From assembly GCF_040096285.1 (NCBI RefSeq), contig NZ_JBBMEY010000008.1:1-64000 (forward strand): 64,000 nucleotides of DNA. Reading direction: 5' to 3'. This stretch comes from Ruminococcoides intestinihominis. Its GTDB lineage: Bacteria > Bacillota > Clostridia > Oscillospirales > Acutalibacteraceae. Shown here one piece after another: positions 14,388-23,940 of this stretch. Each line of letters begins with the position of its first letter. The first letter of the stretch is position 1. A program made the position numbers and the translations under genes. A model generated the notes under the pieces. The model made no database searches, was not told the DNA's origin, and saw only the letters and a program-made list of their open reading frames with translations.

Positions 14388-16688
14388 ATGAATATAAATA
14401 ATAAATATATGGCAGTTCCACAGGAATTAAAGGCTTTGCCAAACTGGGTGTGTTACAAGAAAGAACCTGACCCAAAGTCCCATAGTGGATTTAGCAAAAA
14501 GCCTATTAACCCCAGAACCGGTAACTTTGCAATGTCCAACAATCCGTCAACATGGAGTGACTTTGAAACTGCTGTAAGAGAATCAGAGAAGTATTCAGGC
14601 ATAGGCTTTATGTTTTCTAATTCACCATACTTTGGTGTTGATCTTGACGATATGCCAAAGGATATTGAAGATTTTAAAAATGGTGGTACCGACAATATAA
14701 TCAGTGAGTTTGTACATACACTCCAATCCTATACAGAGTTTTCTCAATCTAAAACAGGTGTGCATATTATTTGTAAAGGTACTTTACCTAAAACAGGAAG
14801 GAAGAAAAAGCATACCTTTGGTGGCTTTGAAATGTACGATAAAGGCAGGTTCTTTGTTGTTACCGGTGACTATTGCAGTGAATATGTGGATATATCTGAA
14901 TGTACCGAAAAGATAAAACCACTTCATTCAAAGTATATTGGTGGTGGCAAAGAACCTACACCTAAAATTCAAAAGCCAGTAGTAACTTTATCCACAACTA
15001 ATGAAATAGTTGAAACTGCTATGAATGCAAAGAATGCCAACTTGTTTACTGCTTTATACAGAGGTGATTTCTCTGCTTATGGCAGTCAAAGTGAAGCTGA
15101 CCTTGCTTTCTGTAATATGTTAGCTTTTTGGACAGGCTGTGATTCTGAAAAGATGGATGCAATCTTTAGACAGTCAGGTCTTATGAGAGATAAATGGGAC
15201 AGAAAGCAAAGTGGCTCAACCTATGGTACTATCACAATTCAAAAAGCAGTAGCCGGTTGTAACAGTGTTTATGAACCTAAAAGCAGTGATAATTACAAAA
15301 TATCAATAGGTAATAAAAAAGCACCTACAATACCTAGTAATGAAACGGTAAGGAGTTATTCCTTTGACGATATGGGTAATGCTCAAAGGTTTGTTGATTT
15401 ATTTGGTGACAATATCCGTTACTGCTATACAGATAAGAAGTGGATGTACTATGACGGTAGAAAGTGGTGCATTGACAATATGGGTGCAGTTCATAGGATG
15501 GCCGATAAATCTGTTAATGCTATGAAAGCAGAACTAAAGAACTATGTTAAGTCTGATGAAGAGGCAGGTGGTGATATGGAAAAGGAGTTTAGAAAGCATA
15601 TGAAACAAAGCCGTAGTAACCGTTCCAAGAATGCTATGCTTAATGAAGTTCAGCACTATGTTCCTATTCTTCCGGCACAACTTGACAGATACAAGATGGC
15701 ACTTAATACACCTGATGGAGTTATTAACCTTAAAACCGGTGAACTAAAGCCTCATTCCTATTCTCATTATTTTACTAAGGTTACAGCAGTAGAGTATTCC
15801 AACAATGCTGATTGTCCTTTATGGCTAAAATTTCTTGATGATATTTTTAACGGTGACAAGGACTTAATAAGATATGTGCAAAAAGCAGTAGGCTATAGCC
15901 TTACCGGTTCTACTGCTGAACAATGTGCATTCTTCCTTTATGGTACAGGTAAGAACGGCAAGTCAACTTTTATTGATGTTATCAGAGATGTGTTTGGTGA
16001 CTATGCAGCCAACATTCAGCCTGAAACAATTATGGTTAGAAATAGCCAAAGCAGTGCTATTAACAGTGATATTGCAAGACTTAAAGGTGCAAGACTTGTA
16101 ACCTCAGTAGAACCTAATGAGGGTGTACGAATTAATGAAGGACTACTAAAACAGCTTACAGGTGATGATACTGTAACTGCCAGAAAGCTATATGCAGAGG
16201 AATTTGAGTTTAAACCTGAATTCAAGCTATGGATGGCTACAAATCATAAACCTATCATCAGAGGTACAGATACAGGTATATGGCGAAGAATACATATGAT
16301 ACCTTTTACAGTTCAAATACCGAATGATAAAGTTGACAAAAAGCTAAAGTATAAGCTTAAAGCAGAGATGACAGGAATATTCAAGTGGTGTGTTGATGGT
16401 TGTTTACTATGGCAGAAAGAAGGTCTAAAGATGCCTAGAGCAGTACTTGAGAGTGTAAACGAATATCGCAGAGAAATGGATGTTATTTCTGCCTTTGTAG
16501 AAGATATGTGTGTAGAGAGTGGCAGTGTTCAGGCTAGTACACTTTATGCAGTGTATGCTAAATGGGCAGAGGAAAACCATGAATACCGAATGTCTGCTAC
16601 TAAATTTGGTGTAGAGGTAGCCAAAAAGTATGAGAAAATCAAACTAACTAAAGGAATATTCTATAAGGGAATTTCTCTTATTCAATAA
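14388..16688 (+). CDS. Phage/plasmid primase-helicase (PrimPol + D5/SF3, P4 family)
   Basis: 766 residues. The N-terminal PrimPol domain carries GVDLDD at 83-88 and a later HIICKG/GGFEMYDKGRFF block; a PriCT-like linker follows. The SF3 helicase has Walker A GTGKNGKST at 519-527 and the terminal phage-primase domain. It makes primers and unwinds DNA at the phage origin. RBS AAGGAG before the ATG. The intergenic repeats immediately downstream may be the origin. Confidence 0.93.
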   Translation: MNINNKYMAVPQELKALPNWVCYKKEPDPKSHSGFSKKPINPRTGNFAMSNNPSTWSDFETAVRESEKYSGIGFMFSNSPYFGVDLDDMPKDIEDFKNGGTDNIISEFVHTLQSYTEFSQSKTGVHIICKGTLPKTGRKKKHTFGGFEMYDKGRFFVVTGDYCSEYVDISECTEKIKPLHSKYIGGGKEPTPKIQKPVVTLSTTNEIVETAMNAKNANLFTALYRGDFSAYGSQSEADLAFCNMLAFWTGCDSEKMDAIFRQSGLMRDKWDRKQSGSTYGTITIQKAVAGCNSVYEPKSSDNYKISIGNKKAPTIPSNETVRSYSFDDMGNAQRFVDLFGDNIRYCYTDKKWMYYDGRKWCIDNMGAVHRMADKSVNAMKAELKNYVKSDEEAGGDMEKEFRKHMKQSRSNRSKNAMLNEVQHYVPILPAQLDRYKMALNTPDGVINLKTGELKPHSYSHYFTKVTAVEYSNNADCPLWLKFLDDIFNGDKDLIRYVQKAVGYSLTGSTAEQCAFFLYGTGKNGKSTFIDVIRDVFGDYAANIQPETIMVRNSQSSAINSDIARLKGARLVTSVEPNEGVRINEGLLKQLTGDDTVTARKLYAEEFEFKPEFKLWMATNHKPIIRGTDTGIWRRIHMIPFTVQIPNDKVDKKLKYKLKAEMTGIFKWCVDGCLLWQKEGLKMPRAVLESVNEYRREMDVISAFVEDMCVESGSVQASTLYAVYAKWAEENHEYRMSATKFGVEVAKKYEKIKLTKGIFYKGISLIQ

Positions 16689-16697
16689 CATTTATGC

Positions 16698-16806
16698 AGG
16701 GTTATGCATAGTTTCAGGGTTTTTTCTATTCTTTATACAAAAGAAAAAATAATAATATATATATAGAAAAGGTTTTTGAAAAAGGGTTCAAACCCTGCAT
16801 AACCCT
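16698..16806. repeat. Inverted-repeat, AT-rich intergenic block (candidate replication origin)
   Basis: AGGGTTATGCA (16698-16708) is the exact inverse of TGCATAACCCT (16796-16806), and CAGGGTTT (16715-16722) of AAACCCTG (16790-16797); the right arms overlap, so the GGGTT motif occurs as several competing half-sites. Between them is an AT-only tract near 16750-16766. Iterons plus an AT-rich segment directly after a primase-helicase gene fit a phage origin. A large hairpin terminator is the alternative. Confidence 0.5.
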
Positions 16807-16833
16807 TCATAGTTTTACATTATAGGAGTTTTT

Positions 16834-17250
16834 ATGAACCACAGAATTAATTTGAATTTTAGTGATAGCAAAACCTTTGCTACTCTTGAGGGCAAGGCTA
16901 TTGACGGGGTACTTGATTATAAGAACTTTCCACCAGTTGAGTATAAGTACTTTTCAAGATTATCTAAGCTGGGTTACCTTAACCGTCATAGTGGGTGGGA
17001 TAAAAACCTTTGCGAAGAAAAGCAAAAGGATTTGCTACTTGAATATAAGGAAGAAAAAGCAGACTCAGAAAAGTTTCTGAACCTATCAAAACATATTCAA
17101 GAGAATATTAAACTTGGCAATGAACTAAACAGAAAGATTTATACACTATCTGATAAAGACAAAATCTTGGATTGTGCATTATTGATTATTGAATTAATCA
17201 CTAATGAAAACGGCTTTTCAGATAGAATACATAGGAGAATTAAGGAGTAA
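16834..17250 (+). CDS. Hypothetical phage protein (138 aa)
   Basis: 138 residues, soluble, Lys/Glu-rich; N-terminal part with YKYFSRLSKLGYLNRHSGW and helical C-terminus. RBS TAGGAG. Located between primase and late-control genes. Not recognised. Confidence 0.65.
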   Translation: MNHRINLNFSDSKTFATLEGKAIDGVLDYKNFPPVEYKYFSRLSKLGYLNRHSGWDKNLCEEKQKDLLLEYKEEKADSEKFLNLSKHIQENIKLGNELNRKIYTLSDKDKILDCALLIIELITNENGFSDRIHRRIKE

Positions 17251-17255
17251 CAATA

Positions 17256-17528
17256 ATGGAAATTAAGAGAGTATGTGCAGTATGTGGAAATGAATTTACT
17301 GCAAGAAACCACAATGCAAAGTATTGCAGTTATGAGTGTGTAAAGATACACAACAGAGTGAAGAACCAAAGGCTAAGGCAAGAACAAGCTAAAACGCCAA
17401 AGCAGTCAAGAGAACATAACCTTAACCGTACTTTGTACAATTTACATAAGTACAACGAAGAAAACGGTACAAGGCTAAGCTACGGTCAGTATAGAGCTAA
17501 GATTGAAACAGGAGAGATTGCTATATGA
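17256..17528 (+). CDS. Small zinc-finger phage protein
   Basis: 90 residues. An N-terminal zinc finger CAVCGNEF...KYCSYEC is followed by a basic helical region (NRVKNQRLRQEQ). Resembles the small Zn-finger proteins in phage late-control regions, probably binding nucleic acid. Overlaps the next gene by 4 bases (ATGA). Confidence 0.7.
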   Translation: MEIKRVCAVCGNEFTARNHNAKYCSYECVKIHNRVKNQRLRQEQAKTPKQSREHNLNRTLYNLHKYNEENGTRLSYGQYRAKIETGEIAI

Positions 17529-17878
17529 GTAATTATATTGATATTTCAAAGGGCAAATATATTGATGTTACAGAATTAGGAGAAATGATTGATAATAATG
17601 AATATGATGTTATTTGTGAGGAGAGTTTCCCATGTTCTTCTTATGGAATGACAACAGATGATTTTATAGACCTGATTAATGATTGCAAAAGAGTAAACTT
17701 GGGTAAGGCTGTTTCAAAACGAACACCTAAGAAGGTGGCATCAAGCAAAAAAGCATTGCTTGATAAATTTTGTCCTAGTTGCCATAAGAACCTTACTATG
17801 TTTAGTGCTAGTTGGGAATATAATTACTGTCCTCATTGTGGCCAGAGGTTAGATTGGAGTGATAACCTTGAACGCTAA
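17525..17878 (+). CDS. Zinc-ribbon phage protein
   Basis: 117 residues; acidic N-terminus and a C-terminal zinc ribbon with CPSCH and CPHCGQ. Translationally coupled to its neighbours by overlaps. Function unknown; metal binding is clear from the Cys pairs. Confidence 0.7.
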   Translation: MSNYIDISKGKYIDVTELGEMIDNNEYDVICEESFPCSSYGMTTDDFIDLINDCKRVNLGKAVSKRTPKKVASSKKALLDKFCPSCHKNLTMFSASWEYNYCPHCGQRLDWSDNLER

Positions 17879-18284
17879 AGAGTACCTTAATCGTGTAAGG
17901 TTTGCTGATATAAGCATTAATACTAAGAGTGATGAATTGTATCACCTAAAGCTAAAGTCATTACAAGTAAGCCCACAAAGCCAAGGTGAAAGGGTACAGA
18001 GTTCCGGTAGTGGTGGCGACTTTACAAAGATTATTGATAAGATTGTTTTATTGCAAGACAAAATCAATGAAGAAATTACGGGACTTGTAGAATTAAAGGA
18101 ACAAGCCAGAACCCTTATACATATGCTGACTGATGAACGATATAAAACAGTTCTGACAGAGTATTACCTAAATCATAAAACATGGGAGCAGGTAGCTGAT
18201 TGTATGAATTATGATTTGAGATGGGTATATAGAATACATGGGAAAGCCTTGAAAGAGTTTAGCAAAGTATTAAATAGCCATTAA
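17868..18284 (+). CDS. DUF1492/ArpU-like transcription regulator
   Basis: 138 residues from a TTG at 17868, because GGAG sits 8 bases upstream; a GTG at 17859 overlaps that site. The C-terminal region TVLTEYYLNHKTWEQVADCM followed by RWVYRIHGKALKEF resembles sigma-70 region 4, as in DUF1492 and ArpU proteins that control late phage transcription. It is the last gene before the packaging module, where a late activator is expected. Confidence 0.8.
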   Translation: MNAKEYLNRVRFADISINTKSDELYHLKLKSLQVSPQSQGERVQSSGSGGDFTKIIDKIVLLQDKINEEITGLVELKEQARTLIHMLTDERYKTVLTEYYLNHKTWEQVADCMNYDLRWVYRIHGKALKEFSKVLNSH

Positions 18285-18396
18285 AAGCCACTATAGAAAG
18301 TGCTATAATGATATTATGGAAAACCGAAAGAGATAGATAAGATTGCAAGAATGATTTTCACTTCTACTATTCCTCTTGTATAAAAATTCAGCATTA

Positions 18397-18423
18397 CCCA
18401 CCTAAGCACTTAGGTGGGTTTTG
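18397..18423 (+). terminator. Intrinsic terminator
   Basis: CCCACCTAAG (18397-18406), CA loop, CTTAGGTGGG (18409-18418), then TTTTG. Ends the early/middle transcript and isolates the membrane-protein cassette that follows. The 110 bases before it include TATAAT at 18304-18309 but no good -35. Confidence 0.85.
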
Positions 18424-18440
18424 TTATCAATATCCAAAAG

Positions 18441-18469
18441 TTGACAATTTATTTAATCTTTTGTACAAT
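18441..18469 (+). promoter_or_regulatory. Sigma-A promoter of the membrane-protein cassette
   Basis: TTGACA (18441-18446), 17-base spacer, TACAAT (18464-18469). It lies between a terminator and a single gene, allowing expression from the repressed prophage. Confidence 0.8.
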
Positions 18470-18500
18470 GTATATGTATAAAATTATTGAGGTGAATTGT

Positions 18501-19034
18501 ATGCTTAAGCAAGATAAAACATATAGAAAAATTAAGAAGTATGCTAAGAATGAGTTTAGCATAAAGGAACATATAGATGGTTATTCAAGTCTAATTGATG
18601 TGATTAAGAAAATTTTAGGCAACAGATACACATTGAAAGAATTGAAAGATGAAAAAATGAAATTAGAATTTATGACAATTCCTAAATCAGAATATAAATT
18701 CTGGATACAATTAATTGTAACTATTGTATTTTCCTTAGCAACACTAGTTATTAATTTTTCGAAAGATTTTCCAAAAATGACTGATGAAAATCAAGTTGTT
18801 ATATTCATTAAAATATTATTAAGTTTGTTTATTATAGCGATTGCTGTAGCTATTGATATGGTAATTAATAAATTAATTGATAACCATAATTATTATGTAG
18901 AAAGATATAATGAACTTAAACTAAGTTGTTTAAACCAAGTTCTAGAAATTAAGCTTAAAGAAAAACATAATCAAAAGCATAAAGCAGATTATACACAAAA
19001 GCATTTTAAGGTGAATGTAAAATCAATTAAATAA
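18501..19034 (+). CDS. Two-TM membrane protein of a moron cassette, unknown
   Basis: 177 residues from the ATG at 18501, behind TGAGGTGAATTG. A soluble basic N-terminus of about 60 residues is followed by TM segments near 69-91 and 102-124 and a Lys/His-rich tail ending in HKADYTQKHFKVN. More AT-rich than the adjacent terminase genes. With its own promoter and terminator it is a textbook moron. A role in superinfection exclusion or defence is inferred from this layout only. Confidence 0.65.
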   Translation: MLKQDKTYRKIKKYAKNEFSIKEHIDGYSSLIDVIKKILGNRYTLKELKDEKMKLEFMTIPKSEYKFWIQLIVTIVFSLATLVINFSKDFPKMTDENQVVIFIKILLSLFIIAIAVAIDMVINKLIDNHNYYVERYNELKLSCLNQVLEIKLKEKHNQKHKADYTQKHFKVNVKSIK

Positions 19035-19041
19035 TATTCCA

Positions 19042-19070
19042 AAGGTTAAGCACTGCTTAGCCTTTTTCTT
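19042..19070 (+). terminator. Terminator of the membrane-protein cassette
   Basis: AAGGTTAAGC (19042-19051) pairs with GCTTAGCCTT (19055-19064), one mismatch or wobble, followed by TTTCTTTT. Confidence 0.8.
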
Positions 19071-19102
19071 TTGCTATAAAAATGCTGAAAGGTGGTGTTA
19101 TC

Positions 19103-19495
19103 ATGAATGATAAGCTAAACGCAAGACAAAAGAAATTTGCTGAATATTATGCACAGAGTGGTAATGCCACAGAAAGTGCAATAAAAGCAGGATATTCAAA
19201 AAAATATGCAAACACTAATGCATCAAAACTACTACAAAATACTACAATAGTACAGTACATCAAAGAACTTTCCGACAAGCTGAAAGATGAAAGAATAATG
19301 TGTGCAAAAGACAGACAGGTAACATTATCTGATATTGCAAGAAACGGTGAAGAAGAAACATCAGACAGAATTAGGGCTATTGATACCCTTAATAAAATGA
19401 CAGGTGAATATACCCTAAAAGTTGATGCAAATGTCAGTGCAGAAGTTTCTAAACTTGATGACCTGATTAAGCAAATGAGTGTTGATGATGAGTAA
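19103..19495 (+). CDS. Terminase small subunit
   Basis: 130 residues from the ATG at 19103 (AAAGGTGGTG upstream). It has the terminase_2 pattern LNARQKKFAEYY, then GNATESAIKAGYS, an N-terminal helix-turn-helix that recognises the packaging site. Overlaps the large subunit gene. Confidence 0.93.
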   Translation: MNDKLNARQKKFAEYYAQSGNATESAIKAGYSKKYANTNASKLLQNTTIVQYIKELSDKLKDERIMCAKDRQVTLSDIARNGEEETSDRIRAIDTLNKMTGEYTLKVDANVSAEVSKLDDLIKQMSVDDE

Positions 19496-20849
19496 TTTAT
19501 TACTTTCTCAAAAGTATAAAGATTTCATCAAATGTAAAGCACCGGTTGAGTTTCTTGAAGGTACTACTGCTGCAGGAAAAACAACGGTAGGTATCTTTAA
19601 ATTTTTTCTAAAGGTTGCACAGAGTAATAAGAAATATCATATCATTGCCTCAAAAGATACAGGTACTGCTGAAAAGAATATTATTAATAAGGACCTTGGT
19701 GTTGTTGATGACTTTGGTGTTCTTACAGAGTACAACGGCACCGGTACAAAAGATGAAAAGATACCACACATTCTGTTTCATACAAACAAGGGCAATAAGA
19801 TTGTGTATGTTATGGGTTATGGTGATAAGAAAAAGTGGCAGAAGGCTCTGGGTGGTCAGTATGGTTGCTTGTATATTGATGAAATCAATACAGCAGATAT
19901 AGACTTTGTGAGAGAAGCAAGTATGCGTTGTGACTACTTTATGGCTACTCTTAATCCTGATGACCCTAATTTACCGGTGTATAAGGAGTACATTAACTGT
20001 TCCAGACCACTTGAAAAGTACAAGTCAGATACACCGAAAGAAATATTAAATATGCTAACAGAAGAACCAAAGCCTAACTGGGTCCATTGGTTCTTTTCTT
20101 TTGAACATAACCTAGGACTGTCAAAGAATAAAATAGAACAAATTAAACTGAATGTTCCAAAGGGTACAAAGCTTTATAAGAATAAGATTTTAGGACTTAG
20201 AGGCAGGGCTACAGGTCTTGTATTTAGTAACTTTGATAGAAATGTTCATATTAAATCAAAAGAATGGGCAAAACAGTTCCTTGCTGATGATAGAAAAAGA
20301 AAAAAGGAACATTTTATTATCTTTACTTCAGGGCTTGATACTGCATATTCCCAAAAGTCACCTGACACAATAGCAATGACCTTCTTTGGAATAACTAATA
20401 GAGGTAATTGTATTCAGCTAGACGAAAAGGAATATAATAATGCAAAACTAAAAACACCACTGGCACCCTCTGATGTGGCTATAAACTACATTGAATTTTT
20501 AAAGAGAAATCAAGCTGAGTGGGGACTTGCGAGAAATGTATTTATTGATAATGCAGATCAAGCGACTATAACAGAATTGAACAAATATAAACGCAAGAAC
20601 GGTTGTGTATTTACATTTAATAACGCATACAAGAAAACAACAATAATAGATAGAATTAATATGCTCTTAGGCTGGTTTGCTAAAGAGCATTATTTTATAT
20701 TGGAACATTGTACAAGCACTATACAGGAATACGAACTGTATTCTTGGCTAGAGGATAAAGACAATACTCCTGAAGATGGTAATGATCACTTTATAAACTC
20801 ATCACAGTATGGGTGGCTACCCTATAAGGATAAGATAGGATGTGAGTAG
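19488..20849 (+). CDS. Terminase large subunit
   Basis: 453 residues. ATPase Walker A GTTAAGKTT at 25-33, Walker B with Asp131-Glu132 (CLYIDEI), and an RNase H-like nuclease domain starting at Asp284 (GLDTAYSQKSPD) with a later FIDNAD. It pumps and cuts phage DNA. The ATG at 19488 is spaced 6 bases from GAGTG; ATG at 19485 or GTG at 19479 are alternatives. Confidence 0.95.
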   Translation: MSNLLLSQKYKDFIKCKAPVEFLEGTTAAGKTTVGIFKFFLKVAQSNKKYHIIASKDTGTAEKNIINKDLGVVDDFGVLTEYNGTGTKDEKIPHILFHTNKGNKIVYVMGYGDKKKWQKALGGQYGCLYIDEINTADIDFVREASMRCDYFMATLNPDDPNLPVYKEYINCSRPLEKYKSDTPKEILNMLTEEPKPNWVHWFFSFEHNLGLSKNKIEQIKLNVPKGTKLYKNKILGLRGRATGLVFSNFDRNVHIKSKEWAKQFLADDRKRKKEHFIIFTSGLDTAYSQKSPDTIAMTFFGITNRGNCIQLDEKEYNNAKLKTPLAPSDVAINYIEFLKRNQAEWGLARNVFIDNADQATITELNKYKRKNGCVFTFNNAYKKTTIIDRINMLLGWFAKEHYFILEHCTSTIQEYELYSWLEDKDNTPEDGNDHFINSSQYGWLPYKDKIGCE

Positions 20850-20852
20850 AGA

Positions 20853-22364
20853 ATGGGGCTGATTAATAGAATGGCTGATACAGTAAGAAAAGGATTAAGA
20901 AGTTTTCTTAGGATTACTTCTGCATCAGATACTACCATTACAATCAGTGAGGGTGTAAACCACCTAACTGATTGTGCTAAAAACAGAATATGGTATTGGG
21001 GCAAGAGTAAGCAACTTCAAGAACTGTATGGAAGTCTTGATGTTCAGAAAACAATGTTTTGGAAAGCTAGACCTACAGCAGGTCAGGAAATACAGAAAAT
21101 CCATGTTGCTATCCCTGCCTTAATCGTTGATGTTATTACCAATATTCTAAAAACCGATTTTAACGGTATTGAGATACACAATAATAATACAACCGAATAT
21201 GAAGAAGTATGGGAGGAAATACAGAAAGAAAATAATTTTGCTGATGTGCTTGAAAGTGCAATTAAGGACCTTGCAATAGTAGGTGACGGTGCATTTAAGA
21301 TTTCATTTGATAATGAGATTTCTAAATTACCTATCATTGAATGGTACGGTGCCGAAAAGGTAAAATACACTTATGCTCGTGGCAGAATCAGAGAAATTAA
21401 GTTCTATACAGAATACACAGAAAAGACAAGGTGCTATCAGTTTGAAGAGACCTATGGATATGGATATATCAAGTATGCTTTATATGACAGTAACGGAAGA
21501 GAGGTTGACCTTCATACTGTGAGTGCCTTGTCTTGGATAGATAGTGAGGGCATCACATTTGATAAATCATATATGTGGGCAGTACCTTTAATTTATAGCA
21601 ATGGCTTTTATGAGGGTAGAGGTAAGGGTATTATCAGTAACAAGGAAGATGCCTTTGACAGTATAGATGAAATATGGTCGCAGTGGATGGATGCCTCTCG
21701 TTCAGCCAGATCAAAAACATATATGCCTGATTGTTACATACCTAGAAATCCTGAAACAGGTGAGCCTATTGCACCAAACCCATTTGACAACAGGTACATT
21801 GCTATAGGTAACGATATGAAAGAGGGTGTAGGCAATAAGATTGTAACAGAGTCACCGTCTATTCAACACGAAAGTTACCTATCAGCCTATGTAACTGCTT
21901 TAGATTTGTGCCTACAGGGTGTTATCAGTCCAAGTACTCTTGGTATTGATAATAAGAAATTGGACAATGCAGAGGCACAGAGAGAAAAAGAAAAGACTAC
22001 TTTATATACAAGACAGAACTTTGTTAAACTTCTTGAAAAATCATTACCTAATCTTGTTAAGTCCGTACTTAATGCTTATTATGAACTAACAAATAAAGCC
22101 TTAGTACCGGCTGACCTTGATGTGGCAATTAACTTTAGAGAGTATGCTAACCCTAGCTTTGAAAGTCAAGTAGAAACTGTAGGTAAAGCAAGACAAAGTG
22201 CAATAATGAGTGTTGAAACTTCTGTTGAAAAGCTCTATGGAGATAGTAAGTGTTCTGATTGGAAAGCTGAGGAAGTCAAAAGAATTAAGGAAGAACAAGG
22301 CATAACCACCCTTGATGAAACTTCTGAAATTGATGACCTAAATACGGTACTAAACAATGGCTGA
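20853..22364 (+). CDS. Portal protein (SPP1 Gp6-like)
   Basis: 503 residues. Matches Firmicute siphovirus portals: KNRIWYWGKSKQLQELYG, WYGAEKVKYTYARGRI, EDAFDSIDEIWSQWMD and the stem/crown with AQREKEKTTLYTRQNF. Forms the dodecameric DNA channel. Overlaps the MuF gene by 8 bases. Confidence 0.92.
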   Translation: MGLINRMADTVRKGLRSFLRITSASDTTITISEGVNHLTDCAKNRIWYWGKSKQLQELYGSLDVQKTMFWKARPTAGQEIQKIHVAIPALIVDVITNILKTDFNGIEIHNNNTTEYEEVWEEIQKENNFADVLESAIKDLAIVGDGAFKISFDNEISKLPIIEWYGAEKVKYTYARGRIREIKFYTEYTEKTRCYQFEETYGYGYIKYALYDSNGREVDLHTVSALSWIDSEGITFDKSYMWAVPLIYSNGFYEGRGKGIISNKEDAFDSIDEIWSQWMDASRSARSKTYMPDCYIPRNPETGEPIAPNPFDNRYIAIGNDMKEGVGNKIVTESPSIQHESYLSAYVTALDLCLQGVISPSTLGIDNKKLDNAEAQREKEKTTLYTRQNFVKLLEKSLPNLVKSVLNAYYELTNKALVPADLDVAINFREYANPSFESQVETVGKARQSAIMSVETSVEKLYGDSKCSDWKAEEVKRIKEEQGITTLDETSEIDDLNTVLNNG

Positions 22365-23940
22365 TTATGATATTTCTAAAGCCTTTGAAACCATAGAAAA
22401 TGAACTCATTGACAGTATGATGAGAAATTTTAAACATCATAGGGCAGAGGAAGAAAAAGAAGGTTATAACTGGTCACAGTGGCAGTCTGAACAACTTAAA
22501 AGCCTTGAACAGTACCGTAGAACCAACCAAAAGAAATACGGTAAGCAGTTTTCCACATTAAATAAGAAAATTGAGGAAATGCTGAAAACTGCAATGGCTG
22601 ACGGCAATGCAAAGCAAGAGGCTGAAATATTAAAAGCTATTAAAAAAGGCTTTAATGTCGGTAAGGTAAGTCCTTCAGCTACCGGTGAATTTTTCAAAGT
22701 CAATGACAGAAAGTTAGATGCACTTATTAATGCAACTAAGAGCGATATGAAAAAGGCAGAAACTGCAATACTCAGAATGTCTAACGATAAGTACAGAAAA
22801 GCTATTTTCAATGCTCAGGTCTATGCAAACAGTGGTGCAGGTACATATGAAAAAGCAGTTGATATGGCAGTTAAGGATATGTTACAAGCAGGTCTTAATT
22901 GTGTGGAATATCGTAACGGTGCTAGGCATACACTTTCCGACTATGCAGATATGGCAATCCGTACTGCTAATAAAAGGGCTTATCTCTACGGTGAGGGTCA
23001 GAAAAGGCAAGAATGGGGTATCTCACTTGTAGTGGTAAATTCCCGTCAGGGTGGTTGCCCTGATTGTGCACAGTACATTGGCAGAGTATTTATTGATGAT
23101 GTGTATTCCGGTGGCAGTAAAGCTGACGGTAAGTATCCTTTGCTTAGTGAGGCTATCGCAGGTGGTTTGTTTCATCCAAGGTGTAAGGACAGTACAAGTA
23201 CCTATTACGAGGGTATTACCTCTCTTGAACCTGTAAGCAGTGAAGAACTTACCCAAATGGAAGAAAGAGAAACCCTAGAAACAAAGCAACAAAACGCAGA
23301 AAGACAAGAAAAACGATACAACAGACTTGCCCAACATAGCCTTGATGAAGATAATAAAATAAAGTATCAGAATAGAGCTGATGATTGGCATACAAGCAAT
23401 GAAGAATATAAAGAAAAACTTGATGAAATAATTGAAAATTCTGTTGAAAATTCTAGTGAAAGTGGTATAATTGAATTAAGAAGTGTTGATGCAAGAGATA
23501 AGTTGAAAGATATTGATACTTCAAATATCCAAAAACTAAAGTCAGGTTTTTCTTGTTTTCCTAAAGGTGATTTACTTAATCAGTTTATCAAAAAAGTAAA
23601 ATCAAAGGATGGTTACTATGATGTAGGGATGCATGGCACTCCTACTGCAATGTGCTTTGGTACAGATGCACCAAACACTTCACCTAGATTATTAGCAGAT
23701 GTTATAAGGCGTAGAAAAGATTATAACGGAGAGAATATTCGTTTATTATCATGTAGTACAGGCAAAATAGTAGATGGTAATTATTGCTTTGCTGAAGAAT
23801 TATCCAATGCTTTAGGAGTTTGTGTTGAAGCTCCTAGTGATGTATTGTACATAAGAAGTAACGGAACTTTTTCTGTTGGTGAAGAAGAAACAGGTAAAAT
23901 GATAACATATAAACCTAATCAGAGGGGGCGTATAAAATGA
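22357..23940 (+). CDS. MuF-type minor capsid protein with C-terminal toxin-like domain
   Basis: 527 residues. Residues about 1-290 are a phage minor capsid/head morphogenesis protein, with CPDC near 240 and the family signature LFHPRCKDS. After a Glu/Gln linker (about 300-380) comes a domain not needed for a head protein: VGMHGTP with His426, then NIRLLSCSTG with Cys466, then FAEELSNALGVCVEAPSD. A His/Cys pair in this spacing recalls caspase-like (C80/CPD-type) cysteine protease domains and similar ends in polymorphic toxins. The next gene overlaps by 4 bases and is a likely immunity gene. MuF-fused prophage toxins are a known class; toxicity here is inferred. Confidence 0.8.
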   Translation: MADYDISKAFETIENELIDSMMRNFKHHRAEEEKEGYNWSQWQSEQLKSLEQYRRTNQKKYGKQFSTLNKKIEEMLKTAMADGNAKQEAEILKAIKKGFNVGKVSPSATGEFFKVNDRKLDALINATKSDMKKAETAILRMSNDKYRKAIFNAQVYANSGAGTYEKAVDMAVKDMLQAGLNCVEYRNGARHTLSDYADMAIRTANKRAYLYGEGQKRQEWGISLVVVNSRQGGCPDCAQYIGRVFIDDVYSGGSKADGKYPLLSEAIAGGLFHPRCKDSTSTYYEGITSLEPVSSEELTQMEERETLETKQQNAERQEKRYNRLAQHSLDEDNKIKYQNRADDWHTSNEEYKEKLDEIIENSVENSSESGIIELRSVDARDKLKDIDTSNIQKLKSGFSCFPKGDLLNQFIKKVKSKDGYYDVGMHGTPTAMCFGTDAPNTSPRLLADVIRRRKDYNGENIRLLSCSTGKIVDGNYCFAEELSNALGVCVEAPSDVLYIRSNGTFSVGEEETGKMITYKPNQRGRIK

